64,000 nucleotides of DNA from Azospirillum sp. TSA2s (GCF_004923315.1 NZ_CP039651.1:289833-353832); one strand, 5' to 3'; counted from the first letter of the stretch, positions 24,388-33,153 are shown. Program-made: numbers and translations. The notes: generated by a model from the letters alone, not told the origin.

Positions 24388-25473
24388 ATGCACTCCCATT
24401 CCATCGACACGTGGACGCACCGGCACGAGTTCCTCGGCGAGCATCACGACCGCAACGAGAGGCGCATCTGGATCGTGGTCGCGCTGACCCTGGTCATGAT
24501 GGTCGGCGAGATCGTTGGTGGTACGGTGTTCGGCTCGCTGGCCCTGGTCGCCGACGGCTGGCACATGTCGACGCACGCGGCGGCGCTCAGCATTTCGGCA
24601 CTCGCCTACGTCTACGCCCGTCGTCATGCCCGCAACGAGCGCTTCGCCTTCGGTACCGGCAAGCTCGGCGAGTTGGCGGCCTTCGCCTCCGCCATCATCC
24701 TGGCGATGATTGCCCTGCTGATCGGTTACGAGAGCGTTGAGCGTCTCGTCAACCCGGTGCCCATTGCTTACGGCGAGGCCATCGCAATCGCGGTTCTGGG
24801 CCTCGCCGTCAATCTCGGGAGCGCCTGGCTGCTGGGCGGTGAGCACCATCACCACGGACATGGGCACCATCACGACCACGGTGCCCATGAAGACCACCGC
24901 CGTCACGACCACCATCATGCCGACGGCCATGACGGCGGCCATAAGGACCATCCTCACGGGCATGAACATGGGAATGAGCATGGGCATGGTGGTCACCACG
25001 CGCACGATCTAAACATGCGGTCGGCCTATGTCCATGTCCTGGCGGACGCGGCGACCTCCGTCCTCGCCATTCTGGGGCTTCTGGCGGCGGGTCTGTTTGG
25101 CTGGACCTGGATGGATCCGATCGTTGGCCTGGTCGGCACTGCCGTCATCCTCAGCTGGGCCTACGGTCTCATCCGCGATGCCGGGGCGGTGCTCCTCGAC
25201 ACGGTGCCGGACCCGAAGTTGGCGACGGCTATCCGCAGCACCCTCGAGACCGGCGGGGACCGGGTCACCGACCTTCACCTCTGGCGGGTCGGTCCAGGCC
25301 ATCTGGCGGCCATCGTCGCCCTCGTGTCCGATCACCCGAAGCCGGTGGCCACGTACAAGGCACGCTTGGCCGACCTGCACGGTCTCAGCCACGTCACGGT
25401 GGAGGTGGCACAGTGCGGGGGTCACCACTCCGGCACCAACCACGATCATCATCCCCACATCCACGCTGCGTGA
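24388..25473 (+). CDS. dmeF: Cation diffusion facilitator, DmeF type (Co/Ni exporter)
   Basis: A 361-residue CDF transporter that exchanges divalent cations for protons across the inner membrane. The N-terminus is His-rich (MHSHSIDTWTHRHEFLGEHH). Six helices are present, with the metal site in helix 2 (LVADGWHMSTHAAAL; H and D in the HxxxD-type core) and helix 5 (YVHVLADAATSV). Between helices 4 and 5 lies a loop of about 75 residues with some 30 His residues (about 150-210). The C-terminal cytoplasmic domain includes TDLHLWRVGPGHLAAIV and HVTVEV. This architecture with dmeR upstream matches DmeF, known to export Co and Ni. A 9-bp hairpin follows the stop. Confidence 0.9.
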   Translation: MHSHSIDTWTHRHEFLGEHHDRNERRIWIVVALTLVMMVGEIVGGTVFGSLALVADGWHMSTHAAALSISALAYVYARRHARNERFAFGTGKLGELAAFASAIILAMIALLIGYESVERLVNPVPIAYGEAIAIAVLGLAVNLGSAWLLGGEHHHHGHGHHHDHGAHEDHRRHDHHHADGHDGGHKDHPHGHEHGNEHGHGGHHAHDLNMRSAYVHVLADAATSVLAILGLLAAGLFGWTWMDPIVGLVGTAVILSWAYGLIRDAGAVLLDTVPDPKLATAIRSTLETGGDRVTDLHLWRVGPGHLAAIVALVSDHPKPVATYKARLADLHGLSHVTVEVAQCGGHHSGTNHDHHPHIHAA

Positions 25474-25486
25474 TGCCTGTCCCATA

Positions 25487-25511
25487 CCCCCGCGGCTGAT
25501 GACCGCGGGGG
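25487..25511 (+). terminator. Hairpin after dmeF
   Basis: CCCCCGCGG and CCGCGGGGG form a perfect 9-bp stem around a CTGATGA loop, 14 bases after the dmeF stop. No T-run follows, so termination may need Rho. Confidence 0.6.
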
Positions 25512-25548
25512 CCACCGGTGATCGTTGAACGGGTTTCTGGAGTCCGCC

Positions 25549-26730
25549 GTGTCACTCCGTTCCATCCCCAGCAGCGTCGTCGCACTGGGCTTCGTCAGCC
25601 TGTTCATGGACGTCTCCTCGGAGATGATCCACAGCCTCCTGCCCGTGTTCCTGGTTTCGGTCCTGGGCGCCAGCGCGCTATCGGTTGGGTTCATCGAAGG
25701 GATTGCCGAGGCCACGGCGTCCATCACCAAGATCTTCTCCGGCGTGGTCAGCGATTGGGTCGGCCGCCGCAAGCCGCTGTTGCTGTTGGGCTACGGCATG
25801 GCGGCGCTGACCAAGCCGGTCTTCCCGCTTGCCGACACCCTGGGGTCAGTCCTGTTGGCCCGCTTCCTCGACCGCATCGGCAAGGGTGTGCGCGGGGCAC
25901 CCCGCGATGCGCTGGTCGCCGAGGTGACGCCGCCCGACCTGCGCGGCGCCGCCTTCGGCCTGCGGCAGTCGATGGACACCGTCGGGGCCTTCGCCGGACC
26001 GGCGCTGGCCATGCTGCTGATGGTCTTGAGCGGCGACGACTTCCGCCTCGTGTTCTGGATTGCCGTTGTCCCGGCCTTCATTGCCGTCGCGGTGATCCTA
26101 TTCGCCGTGCATGAGCCCGATAGGGAGCCGTCCAGCGAACCACGCCGATTCCCCATCCGGCGCGATCAGCTACGGCGGCTGGACGCAACCTTCTGGGGCG
26201 TGGTCGCGATGGCGGCAGTTCTGACACTGGCGCGTTTCAGCGAAGCCTTCCTGCTGTTGCGCGCCCAGAGCGTTGGGGTGGAGGACGCCTACGCGCCGCT
26301 GGTGCTCATCGTCATGAACGTCGTCTACGCGGTTTCGGCCTACCCGCTGGGGCGTCTGGCCGACCGGCTGGACCGGCGCAATCTGCTGGCCTTGGGCGTC
26401 GGGCTGCTGGTCCTGGCTGATCTGGTTCTTGCCGCGGCTGGATCCGTGCTGGTTGTCCTGGCTGGGGCGGCGCTGTGGGGGCTCCATATGGGCGCCACCC
26501 AAGGGCTGCTCGCGGTCTTCGTCGCCGATGCCACGCCCGCGGACCTGCGGGGAACGGGGTTTGGCCTCTACAATCTCATGACCGGAATTGCTCTGCTGGC
26601 CTCCAGCGCCCTGGCCGGGTTGCTCTGGACCGCTGTGGGTCCGGACGCCACGTTCCTGGCCGGAGCCACCTTCTCCTTGGTCGCCCTGGTCGGGCTGTTG
26701 ACCATCCTGCCGCGACGGAAGAGGCTGTAG
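25549..26730 (+). CDS. MFS transporter
   Basis: A 393-residue major facilitator with 12 hydrophobic helices. The loop 2-3 motif is seen as GVVSDWVGRRKPLLL, and the helix 4 region as RFLDRIGKGVRGAPRDAL; the RIGKGVRGAPRDAL text is shared by a group of MFS proteins often encoded in metal-resistance islands. The second half carries PLGRLADRLDRRNLL. The GTG at 25549 has GGAG about seven bases upstream; a TTG at 25525 has none. It follows the dmeF hairpin and precedes the DedA-PAP2 fusion. The substrate cannot be told from sequence; there is no His-rich tail. Confidence 0.85.
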   Translation: MSLRSIPSSVVALGFVSLFMDVSSEMIHSLLPVFLVSVLGASALSVGFIEGIAEATASITKIFSGVVSDWVGRRKPLLLLGYGMAALTKPVFPLADTLGSVLLARFLDRIGKGVRGAPRDALVAEVTPPDLRGAAFGLRQSMDTVGAFAGPALAMLLMVLSGDDFRLVFWIAVVPAFIAVAVILFAVHEPDREPSSEPRRFPIRRDQLRRLDATFWGVVAMAAVLTLARFSEAFLLLRAQSVGVEDAYAPLVLIVMNVVYAVSAYPLGRLADRLDRRNLLALGVGLLVLADLVLAAAGSVLVVLAGAALWGLHMGATQGLLAVFVADATPADLRGTGFGLYNLMTGIALLASSALAGLLWTAVGPDATFLAGATFSLVALVGLLTILPRRKRL

Positions 26731-26806
26731 CACTTCGGTTGCCCGGAGCGCCAGGCTGGAAAGCCGAGAGGTCGGTGGCCGTCCTCCACGCGGTACGGTG
26801 ACGAGA

Positions 26807-28855
26807 ATGGCATCTTATCTTTCGGGAATAACCGATCTGGTTGCCGGGCCTCCATACGCTGCGTACATGGCGGTTTTTCTGCTCGCCATGTCGGAGTCCA
26901 TTCCGGTGATCGGGGCCGTCGTGCCGGGCACGGCCGTCATTCTCGGCATCAGTGCCCTGATCCCAGGGGGACAACTGGATGCTGTGCCGGTGATCCTCGC
27001 CGCGACGCTCGGCGCCATTGCTGGTGACGGGGCTTCCTTCTGGCTGGGGCACCGCTACCACGAGGCAATCCTGAGCCGATGGCCGATGAACCGGCATCCG
27101 GAGCTCGTCAACCGGAGTGATGCCTTCTTCCACCGGCATGGCGGCAAGAGCGTCCTGTTCGCACGCTTCACGCCCGGCGTGCGGGCGTTCATCCCCCTGG
27201 TCGCGGGCATGTTGCGCATGCCCGTGTGGCGCTTTTACGTCGCGAACGTGGCCTCGGCCCTGGTGTGGGCGCTGTCCCACGTGCTGTCGGGCATGTTGGT
27301 GGGTGCCTCCCTGGGCTTCGTCGGCGCTGCGGCCGAACGCGCCGCCATCCTCCTGGTCGTCGCCATCATCGTTCTCTGGGTGATCGCACGGCTGGTGCGC
27401 TACGGCGTGCGCAAGGCCATTCCGGTGTTGGCTGCCGGGCAACGACGGCTTTGGGAATGGTCGGCATCGCGGGACACCTGGATCGCCTGCCCGGTTCGCG
27501 CCATCCTCGATCCTGCCCTGCCCGAAGGGAAGGCTCTGGCCATAGCAGGGGGTATCCTGGTGGCGGCCTCCTGGCTGTTCCTTGGCATCCTTGAGGACGT
27601 GGTCAATCGAGACCCGTTGGTCCGCGTCGACGTCGGCGTCTACCGCCTGCTCCAAGGCTTGCGCACGCCGTGGGTCGACTCAGCAATGGTTGCCATCACC
27701 GAGTTCGGCGACACCTCGGTCACGCTGCCGGTCACCGTTGCCGTCGCGCTTTACCTGGCGGTTCGGCGCCGGTGGAAGACGCTGGCCTACTGGCTGGCCG
27801 CGGTCGGCGGCGCGGCCGCCATCAACACCGCCATCAAGGGCGCGCTGCACCGGATGCGCCCCGGTGCGCTCGGCTATTTCGGCTGGAGCGAGTTCTCCTT
27901 TCCGAGCGGACACAGCACGACCAACGCCGTCATGTACGGATTCCTGGCCTTCCTGGTGGTCCGCCGGTTGGGTCCAGGGTGGTGGCCGGTGGCCGTGCTG
28001 GCCTGGGCTGGGCTCGTGGTGCCGATCGCGTTTTCCCGTCTCTACCTGGGGGCACACTGGTTCTCCGACGTCATGGGCGGGCTCGCCTTCGGCATGGCGT
28101 GGGTCGCCGTGCTCAGCATCGCCTATCTGCACCACCAGCACCGCGGGCGCGTGCGCGGGCTGTTCGTCGTGGCCTGCATGACCCTCGTCGTGGCCGGAGG
28201 CGTCAATGTGTACCGCAAGCATGCGGCGGAGGTGCAGCGCTACGCCGCTCGGGAGGCCGCGCCCACCGTCCTTGCTGGCGACTGGTGGACCGGGGGGTGG
28301 CAGCGGCTTCCGGCCCGCCGGGTCGACCTCATCGGGGAGGAGGAGGAACCGATGACGGTCCAGTGGGCCGGTCCGCTCGAGGCACTGAAGGCAACGCTAA
28401 AGGACAGTGGATGGCGCGAGCCGGAGGGATGGACGATGACCAACACGCTGACGTGGCTCACAGCGGACACCGACCCGTTGAACCTGCCTGTGCTGCCTTA
28501 CCTCGAGAGCGGGCGCGTGCCGGTCCTTACACTGATTCATCCGGCCGAAGACCAAGTGTCAGCGGCGGCCCGCTGGGTGGTGCGGCTTTGGGCAACCGGC
28601 TTCGAGCTTCGGAACGGCAGCACCGTGCCGATCTGGGTCGGAAGCGTCGTAGAGGAGCGCTTCACCCATCCGTATTCCCTGTTCACGCTCGGGCGCATGC
28701 AGCCCGACCTTGACGGTCCACGCGATGCGCTTGCCAGTGCATTGGGCGAAGTCAGCCTCGTGGGGCCTGCACCTCCGGTGGCGAGATATGAATGGGACCG
28801 GCGGGTGCTGCTGGCCCACGCCCGGTCCGTGTCGTCGAGCGAGGCCGCGCCTTGA
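26807..28855 (+). CDS. DedA-PAP2-LssY fusion protein
   Basis: A 682-residue membrane protein with three parts. Residues about 10-200 are a DedA/VTT domain (AMSESIPVIGAVVPGTAVILG; FFHRHGGKSVLFARFTPGVRAFIPLVAGM). Residues about 260-440 are a PAP2 phosphatase with HRMRPG, FPSGHSTTNAV and SRLYLGAHWFSDVMGG. The last 200 residues, after a membrane anchor, resemble the LssY C-terminal domain (GWQRLPARRVDLIGEEEEPMTVQWAG). The fusion ties lipid-carrier movement to dephosphorylation in one polypeptide. An ATG at 26807 was used; a GTG at 26798 is also possible and neither has a strong ribosome site. With the separate BcrC-like gene that follows and the block at 12.8-14.9 kb it gives three DedA and three PAP2 domains in the window. 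Confidence 0.9.
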   Translation: MASYLSGITDLVAGPPYAAYMAVFLLAMSESIPVIGAVVPGTAVILGISALIPGGQLDAVPVILAATLGAIAGDGASFWLGHRYHEAILSRWPMNRHPELVNRSDAFFHRHGGKSVLFARFTPGVRAFIPLVAGMLRMPVWRFYVANVASALVWALSHVLSGMLVGASLGFVGAAAERAAILLVVAIIVLWVIARLVRYGVRKAIPVLAAGQRRLWEWSASRDTWIACPVRAILDPALPEGKALAIAGGILVAASWLFLGILEDVVNRDPLVRVDVGVYRLLQGLRTPWVDSAMVAITEFGDTSVTLPVTVAVALYLAVRRRWKTLAYWLAAVGGAAAINTAIKGALHRMRPGALGYFGWSEFSFPSGHSTTNAVMYGFLAFLVVRRLGPGWWPVAVLAWAGLVVPIAFSRLYLGAHWFSDVMGGLAFGMAWVAVLSIAYLHHQHRGRVRGLFVVACMTLVVAGGVNVYRKHAAEVQRYAAREAAPTVLAGDWWTGGWQRLPARRVDLIGEEEEPMTVQWAGPLEALKATLKDSGWREPEGWTMTNTLTWLTADTDPLNLPVLPYLESGRVPVLTLIHPAEDQVSAAARWVVRLWATGFELRNGSTVPIWVGSVVEERFTHPYSLFTLGRMQPDLDGPRDALASALGEVSLVGPAPPVARYEWDRRVLLAHARSVSSSEAAP

Positions 28856-29006
28856 GCCCACCAGCCTGTACTTTTGGCGGCTTACCGCTCCGCCCTGACC
28901 ACAAGACCTCCAATCCGCCGTAATCCGGTTGGCTCCGCCCGTATTGGTCCGATGCCGCCTACACCTGCTTGCCGTACCGTGGTTGCCGCTTTTGATCGAG
29001 GAAAGA

Positions 29007-29624
29007 ATGAACAACTGGAACGTCGACCTGTTTCTGGCCATCAATGGCCCGACCACCCCGGCTCCATGGGTTCTGCATCTGGCGACGGCCTTCGCTCAGG
29101 ATCTCGTCTATGTCGGAGCGCTTCTCGCCGCCGGGCTGTGGATTTGGGGAGCACCGCAGAGGCGTGGCGGCTTGGTTGCTGTCGGCTGCGGTCTGCTGCT
29201 GGCGTTTGCCATCAGCACGGTGATCGGGCTGGTCTGGTACCACCCTAGGCCTTTCGCTGTGGGCATCGGCCACGCCCTGATGGCGCACAACACGGAGACC
29301 TCGTTCCCCAGTGACCATGGGACATTTCTGTTCACGATCGGGCTCGGGCTGATCGCTACGGGAGCGGCGCGCCGGTGGGGCGCCGTGGTATTCGCCCTTG
29401 GCATCATCACGGCGTGGGCGCGGGTGTACCTGGGCGTGCATTGGCCGCTCGACATGGCGGGATCCTTCATCCTCGCCAGCGTTTGCGCCGTGTTCGCTGT
29501 GATCGTGCGACCGCTAGCTGACGCGCATCTGGCGCCGCTTGTTGAACGCCTCTACCATTGGGTTCTCGACACGCTGCGCCTCCCACTCACGGTTTTCCCC
29601 CGACGGAACTCCTCAGTCCGATGA
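29007..29624 (+). CDS. PAP2 phosphatase, BcrC-type undecaprenyl-diphosphatase
   Basis: A 205-residue membrane phosphatase with the three PAP2 motifs: YHPRPFAVG, PSDHGTFLFTIG and RVYLGVHWPLDMAGS. It begins MNNWNVDLFLAINGP, the typical BcrC N-terminus. The ATG at 29007 has GAGGAAAG eight bases upstream; longer in-frame starts lack one. It is a clear paralog of the protein at 13497-14105, sharing motif order and spacing. It lies 151 bases after the DedA-PAP2-LssY gene. It should act at the periplasmic face on undecaprenyl diphosphate, freeing the carrier for peptidoglycan and polysaccharide synthesis. Confidence 0.87.
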   Translation: MNNWNVDLFLAINGPTTPAPWVLHLATAFAQDLVYVGALLAAGLWIWGAPQRRGGLVAVGCGLLLAFAISTVIGLVWYHPRPFAVGIGHALMAHNTETSFPSDHGTFLFTIGLGLIATGAARRWGAVVFALGIITAWARVYLGVHWPLDMAGSFILASVCAVFAVIVRPLADAHLAPLVERLYHWVLDTLRLPLTVFPRRNSSVR

Positions 29625-29638
29625 ACCGGAGGGCCATT

Positions 29639-29670
29639 GTCTGAACAGCAGTTGAACCGGCTGTTCAGAC
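29639..29670. repeat. Perfect 11-bp inverted repeat
   Basis: GTCTGAACAGC (29639-29649) and GCTGTTCAGAC (29660-29670) form a perfect hairpin with a 10-base loop, 15 bases after the PAP2 stop and 72 before the OB-fold-like gene. It may be a terminator without a T-run or an operator. Confidence 0.55.
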
Positions 29671-29742
29671 CAGGCTCAGGCTCACCCTGGCATGCTCTCC
29701 TCCACGGGATGCCTCCGCATCCCCCTTCAAGGAGGAATGGAC

Positions 29743-30147
29743 ATGCGCAAGCCAGCAGCTTTTGCCCTTCTCGCCGGGCTCGCGAGCGGTACGGTGTTCG
29801 GTCTCGGAACCGCATTGGCCGACCAAACATCTCATTCGGCGCAGGCCTCCGCCCCCCAACCGATTGCTGACGTGCTCAATGCAGGCGGCGGGACTGTGGT
29901 TGGGTCGGTGACGGCGGTCGGTGCCAACTGGCTCACCGTCAGCGACGAGTCCGCCCGAACCAACGTGACGGTTCGGGATGCCCTGCCGGAGGGTATTCAT
30001 CAAGGTGACCCGATCACGATTGTTGGCCGCGTTCGGCACGGTGGGCTGATGGCCAGCGAAATTATCCTGGCTGATGGGACGTGGCACGGCTCGATCGCCC
30101 AAACGGCCGAACGCTCGACCCGGGACAGCGATGAGGATGAAAATTGA
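29743..30147 (+). CDS. Exported OB-fold-like small protein
   Basis: A 134-residue exported protein. Signal peptide at about 1-26 ending in ALA, with AAGGAGG seven bases before the ATG at 29743. The mature part has a beta-strand-rich core (GTVVGSVTAVGANWLTVSDESARTNVTV, then GDPITIVGRVRHGGLMASEII) that looks like an OB-fold, as in periplasmic BOF/tRNA_anti-like proteins. It ends in a charged tail (STRDSDEDEN). It probably binds a ligand or metal in the periplasm; nothing more specific is visible. A clear terminator follows. Confidence 0.72.
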   Translation: MRKPAAFALLAGLASGTVFGLGTALADQTSHSAQASAPQPIADVLNAGGGTVVGSVTAVGANWLTVSDESARTNVTVRDALPEGIHQGDPITIVGRVRHGGLMASEIILADGTWHGSIAQTAERSTRDSDEDEN

Positions 30148-30153
30148 ACCGCC

Positions 30154-30197
30154 AGACGGACGGAACGCCGTATGGAAACGCGATCCGTCCGTCTTTT
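30154..30197 (+). terminator. Intrinsic terminator after the OB-fold gene
   Basis: AGACGGACGG (30154-30163) pairs with CCGTCCGTCT (30185-30194) across a 21-base loop and runs into TTT, just after the stop at 30147. Confidence 0.7.
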
Positions 30198-30376
30198 GGG
30201 AGCAGGAGTAACCGACAAGGAGCATGATCACCCCCAGAAGCGGTGGAACCCCAGACGGTGCTGTTCATTCATTAGGGAAGGTTTATGTTGGGAGCGGGCT
30301 GTGAACGCACGCCAGCATGTTCCCTGCGGTGACCAGGGTATTCCAAGGTCACCACCCAGCCGGAGGGAGGACCATC

Positions 30377-30775
30377 GTGACGTACCATTTCTCCAAAGTC
30401 GTCGAACTGCCATTCGAGGACGCCGTCTCGGCGATCACCGAGGCCCTCAAGGAGCATGGGTTCGGTGTGTTGACCGAGATCGACGTGAAGGCAACGCTGA
30501 AGAAGAAGCTGGACGTCGAGTATCGGCCCTATCGCATCCTCGGCGCCTGCAATCCGAAGATGGCCTATAAGGCGCTTCAGGCCGAGGACAAGATCGGAAC
30601 CATGCTGCCGTGCAACGTCATCGTTCAGCAACGCGAGGACGGCAAGGTGGAGGTGTCCGCGGTCGACCCCGTCGCCTCCATGCAGGCGATCGACAACCCC
30701 AACCTCGCCGATGTCGCCCGTCAGGTGCAGGGCATGCTCCGTCAGGTGATCGACGATCTGGGTAGGCGGGGATAG
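30377..30775 (+). CDS. DUF302-family protein
   Basis: A 132-residue soluble protein of the DUF302 family, with the typical opening YHFSKVVELPFEDAVSAITEALKEHGFGVLTEIDV and core YRPYRILGACNPKMAYKALQAEDKIGTMLPCNVIVQQ, which includes the conserved GACNP and LPCN motifs with two Cys residues. The GTG at 30377 has GGAGG six bases upstream. DUF302 proteins are recurrent in copper and sulfur gene neighbourhoods; the biochemical role is not established. A DUF305 gene follows 56 bases later on the same strand. Confidence 0.85.
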   Translation: MTYHFSKVVELPFEDAVSAITEALKEHGFGVLTEIDVKATLKKKLDVEYRPYRILGACNPKMAYKALQAEDKIGTMLPCNVIVQQREDGKVEVSAVDPVASMQAIDNPNLADVARQVQGMLRQVIDDLGRRG

Positions 30776-30831
30776 TCACGCCGGTCCAAACCGGCCGCCG
30801 ACAAGCCCAACTCCAGAGGAGAACCACTGCA

Positions 30832-31326
30832 ATGGCTTATCGAGTTCGCAACACCATCGTCCCACTGGCCCTGGCAACGGCGCTGATCGCCGGGCCCGCG
30901 ACGGCCCAGCAGACCCAACCGGCGCCGCAAGGCCAGACCACTGCACCGATGGGCAGCCCGAGTATGGGCGGTTCCGGTATGGGGGCGAACCAGGGCATGA
31001 TGCAGGGTCAGGGCATGCACCAGGGCCAGAGGGCGCAGAATATGCCCAAGGACCCGGCCTCGCGTGCGTATATGCAAAGCATGCAAAAGATGAACCGGGA
31101 CATGCGCAGCAAGCGCATGTCCGGCGACGCCGACGCGGATTTCGCGCGGATGATGGCCGCCCATCATCAGGGCGCCATCGACATGGCCCGTGTCGAACTC
31201 CAATACGGCAAGGATCCCGACCTCAAGGCCATGGCTCAGAAGATGGTCGATGATCAGACGAAGGAGGTCCAGCAGCTTCAGGACTGGCTGAAGCAGCCCC
31301 CGGCCAAGCAAGCTGGCAGCAAGTAA
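30832..31326 (+). CDS. Exported DUF305 protein
   Basis: A 164-residue periplasmic protein. Signal peptide about 1-25 (cleavage after ATA), then a low-complexity Gln/Gly/Met-rich linker (about 26-65) with many Met and Gln residues that could bind copper. A DUF305 ferritin-like helical core follows, with DFARMMAAHHQGAIDMARVELQYGKDP and MAQKMVDDQTKEVQQLQDWL. The AHHQGAIDMA motif provides His ligands. GAGGAG precedes the ATG. It is the intact relative of the truncated copy at 20888-21229 and of the membrane-anchored one at 34180-34749. A 40-residue membrane peptide gene follows 15 bases later. Confidence 0.88.
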   Translation: MAYRVRNTIVPLALATALIAGPATAQQTQPAPQGQTTAPMGSPSMGGSGMGANQGMMQGQGMHQGQRAQNMPKDPASRAYMQSMQKMNRDMRSKRMSGDADADFARMMAAHHQGAIDMARVELQYGKDPDLKAMAQKMVDDQTKEVQQLQDWLKQPPAKQAGSK

Positions 31327-31341
31327 CAGCAGGAATTTCCC

Positions 31342-31464
31342 ATGATGTCGGGCAGTATGGATGGCTGGGGTTGGAGCATGGGCGGGATGGCAATCCTCTG
31401 GATCTTGCTACTCGTTCTCGTCGTCCTCGGGATTGCCGCTCTCGTCAAATACCTGAAACGCTGA
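31342..31464 (+). CDS. 40-residue single-pass membrane peptide
   Basis: A short frame MMSGSMDGWGWSMGGM followed by one hydrophobic helix of about 20 residues and a basic end (VKYLKR). Met- and Gly-rich short heads before a single helix are common in small proteins of copper loci, though the SHOCT domain of longer relatives is missing. It lies 15 bases after the DUF305 stop with an AGGA-type site eight bases upstream, so it is probably co-transcribed. Below usual gene-calling length. Confidence 0.6.
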   Translation: MMSGSMDGWGWSMGGMAILWILLLVLVVLGIAALVKYLKR

Positions 31465-31950
31465 GCCTCACATCGCGGAACGGAGCATACCCATTCGCGG
31501 CATGAGCGGTTGCCGGGAACCACGCGCACTTGGGCTGGTCAGCCCCTGGGCGTCTTTCGGTTGACGGCGACCAGCGTTGCGACCGACATGTGGCCCGGTC
31601 CGGGCGGGTACCGCACATACGCCGCGCTACCCGGCCCATCAGTCAACCACCGGCGCCTGTTCGATTGGCGGAGGCCGCGACAGCAGTGTGCGGACGACGC
31701 CGTAGACGCTGACCGAGATGGCGAAGACGGTGGCGCCGACGCCCACCAGGGCCATCAGCGGCGACGTAGCCGCTGTATAAGCGATTTTCGTGTTGACTTT
31801 CCTATCGCTGGAGGGGCCATGCTCAGTTCGGTGACTTGGAGCGGCGATGAGAGTGGAGCGACACTCTGCCCAGCCCTTACACAAAGGTGTTGCGCTTTCC
31901 CGGAACCGCCCACTACTGTCCGGCCCCACCGGGCATAGGCGGTTCCGCCG
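31465..31950. other. Gene-poor stretch with a possible membrane-peptide remnant
   Basis: About 485 bases before the IS1595 element. On the minus strand, 31639-31797 could encode 50 residues with one hydrophobic helix (SPLMALVGVGATVFAISVSVYGVV), but it has no clear start codon and may be a fragment of a small membrane protein. The remainder shows no coding signal. Confidence 0.35.
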
Positions 31951-33153
31951 AAAGTTGACTCCCCATTATCAACCAAAGACAGCTACGGCGGAGCGGATGC
32001 TAATCCCGCCGTCCTTGGTCCGCCGGAGTTGGCGCCCGACAGCGTAACGAAAGACGGCCGGGAGCTGGAGGGCTGGGGGAACACGGGACCAGAGGGTTTG
32101 GATCACCGTCCGGCCCTTGCGGGTCCGGCGTTGGGCCTGACCTGCCACTGTGCGCTGGGACCAGCGGAAGCCGATCTCGCCAAAATACAGGTCGGCGTGG
32201 TCGGGGCTGATGTGGTGGAAGACGCCGGCGATCGTGCGCCGGACACGATCGTTGAAGCCCTCGGCCGAGTTGGCATGCACGGTACCGCGAACATATTCGC
32301 GCTGAGAATGGCGCACGGTATCGTGCGCAGCGAACGCGCTGCCGATGGCGACGAACGCCTTCCATTCGTCGCTCATCAGGTGCGCGTCAGGATCGACAGC
32401 GGCTTCCAGCACCCGCTCGGCCTCGTCGAGCGACAGGTCAGCGACCACGGCGGCACGGGCCTCGCCCGCCGGTGTCCCCGGCTCCCGACCGCTTGGCCGC
32501 TGGACAACCGCGAGTGCTGGCGTCTTCGTCGTGCGGGGCTGGCCCTTGCGTCCGCGCCCCAGCTTGGGAGGGTTGGGATCACGGCGCGGCCTGGCGTCGA
32601 AATGGAACTCGTCGATCTCCACCGTTCCGCCCAGCGGATGGTCGCGCAACACCAGGAGCCGCAGAACATGGCTCATCCGCCATGCCATCGGCTGGCTGAC
32701 GCCGAGTGCTTCGGCCAGACGGATGGACGAGATGCCCTTGTCCGATTGCAGGATGAACCACAGCCCCATGAGCCAGGTCCGCAACGGCAGCTTCGTTCCA
32801 TGCAGCGGGGTTCGCGTCGTCACGGTAAACTGGTAGCGGCAGTCCGGATTGCAGCACTGATAAAGCCCTGGCCGCGATCGTCGTCCTATGTCGCGCCCGG
32901 CCAGGGTGATCGAACGCCGCGAGCCGCAGGCCGGACAGAGCCGTCCGTTCGGCCACACCATCGCCTCAACCAGCCGACGGCACCGCGCCTCGTCGTGGAA
33001 TGCTTCGGTCATCTCCGCCACGGTCCGAATGGCCTCCAACTCTTCGAGCACCGATCCCATCGTCCCCTCCGTGCTTGATGGCTGAGAGTCGCACGTAAGC
33101 GCTGGAAGAGCTACGCTTTACTGTGTTTGGTTGATAATGGCGAGTTGACTTTT
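31951..33153. mobile_element. IS1595-family insertion sequence
   Basis: About 1.2 kb bounded by inverted repeats: left AAAGTTGACTCCCCATTATC from 31951 and, on the opposite strand from 33153, AAAGTCAACTCGCCATTATC, both running into AACCAAA. It carries a single transposase gene. Clear target duplications were not seen. Confidence 0.8.
31969..33060 (-). CDS. IS1595-family transposase
   Basis: A 363-residue transposase with an N-terminal zinc ribbon (LCPACGSRRS and YQCCNPDCRYQF near 40-78) and the ISXO2-like DDE-type core: VEIDEFHFDA near 148, VSDEWKAF-like text (LMSDEWKAFVAIG) near 230 and the NSAEGFNDRVRRTIAGVFHHIS motif near 268. The C-terminal end overlaps the left terminal repeat. It is longer than many IS1595 enzymes because of a basic insert around 158-200 (RGRKGQPRTTK). 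No frameshift is visible, so it may be active. Confidence 0.9.
   Translation of the reverse strand: MGSVLEELEAIRTVAEMTEAFHDEARCRRLVEAMVWPNGRLCPACGSRRSITLAGRDIGRRSRPGLYQCCNPDCRYQFTVTTRTPLHGTKLPLRTWLMGLWFILQSDKGISSIRLAEALGVSQPMAWRMSHVLRLLVLRDHPLGGTVEIDEFHFDARPRRDPNPPKLGRGRKGQPRTTKTPALAVVQRPSGREPGTPAGEARAAVVADLSLDEAERVLEAAVDPDAHLMSDEWKAFVAIGSAFAAHDTVRHSQREYVRGTVHANSAEGFNDRVRRTIAGVFHHISPDHADLYFGEIGFRWSQRTVAGQAQRRTRKGRTVIQTLWSRVPPALQLPAVFRYAVGRQLRRTKDGGISIRSAVAVFG

Noticed and set aside
24840..25010. Repetitive CAC/CAT-rich stretch suspected to be a microsatellite or CRISPR-like array
   Set aside because: It encodes the His-rich loop of DmeF; there are no regular spacers or conserved repeats.
26576..27655. 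A 359-residue minus-strand open frame
   Set aside because: Shadow of the DedA-PAP2-LssY gene, rich in His, Gln and Asp.
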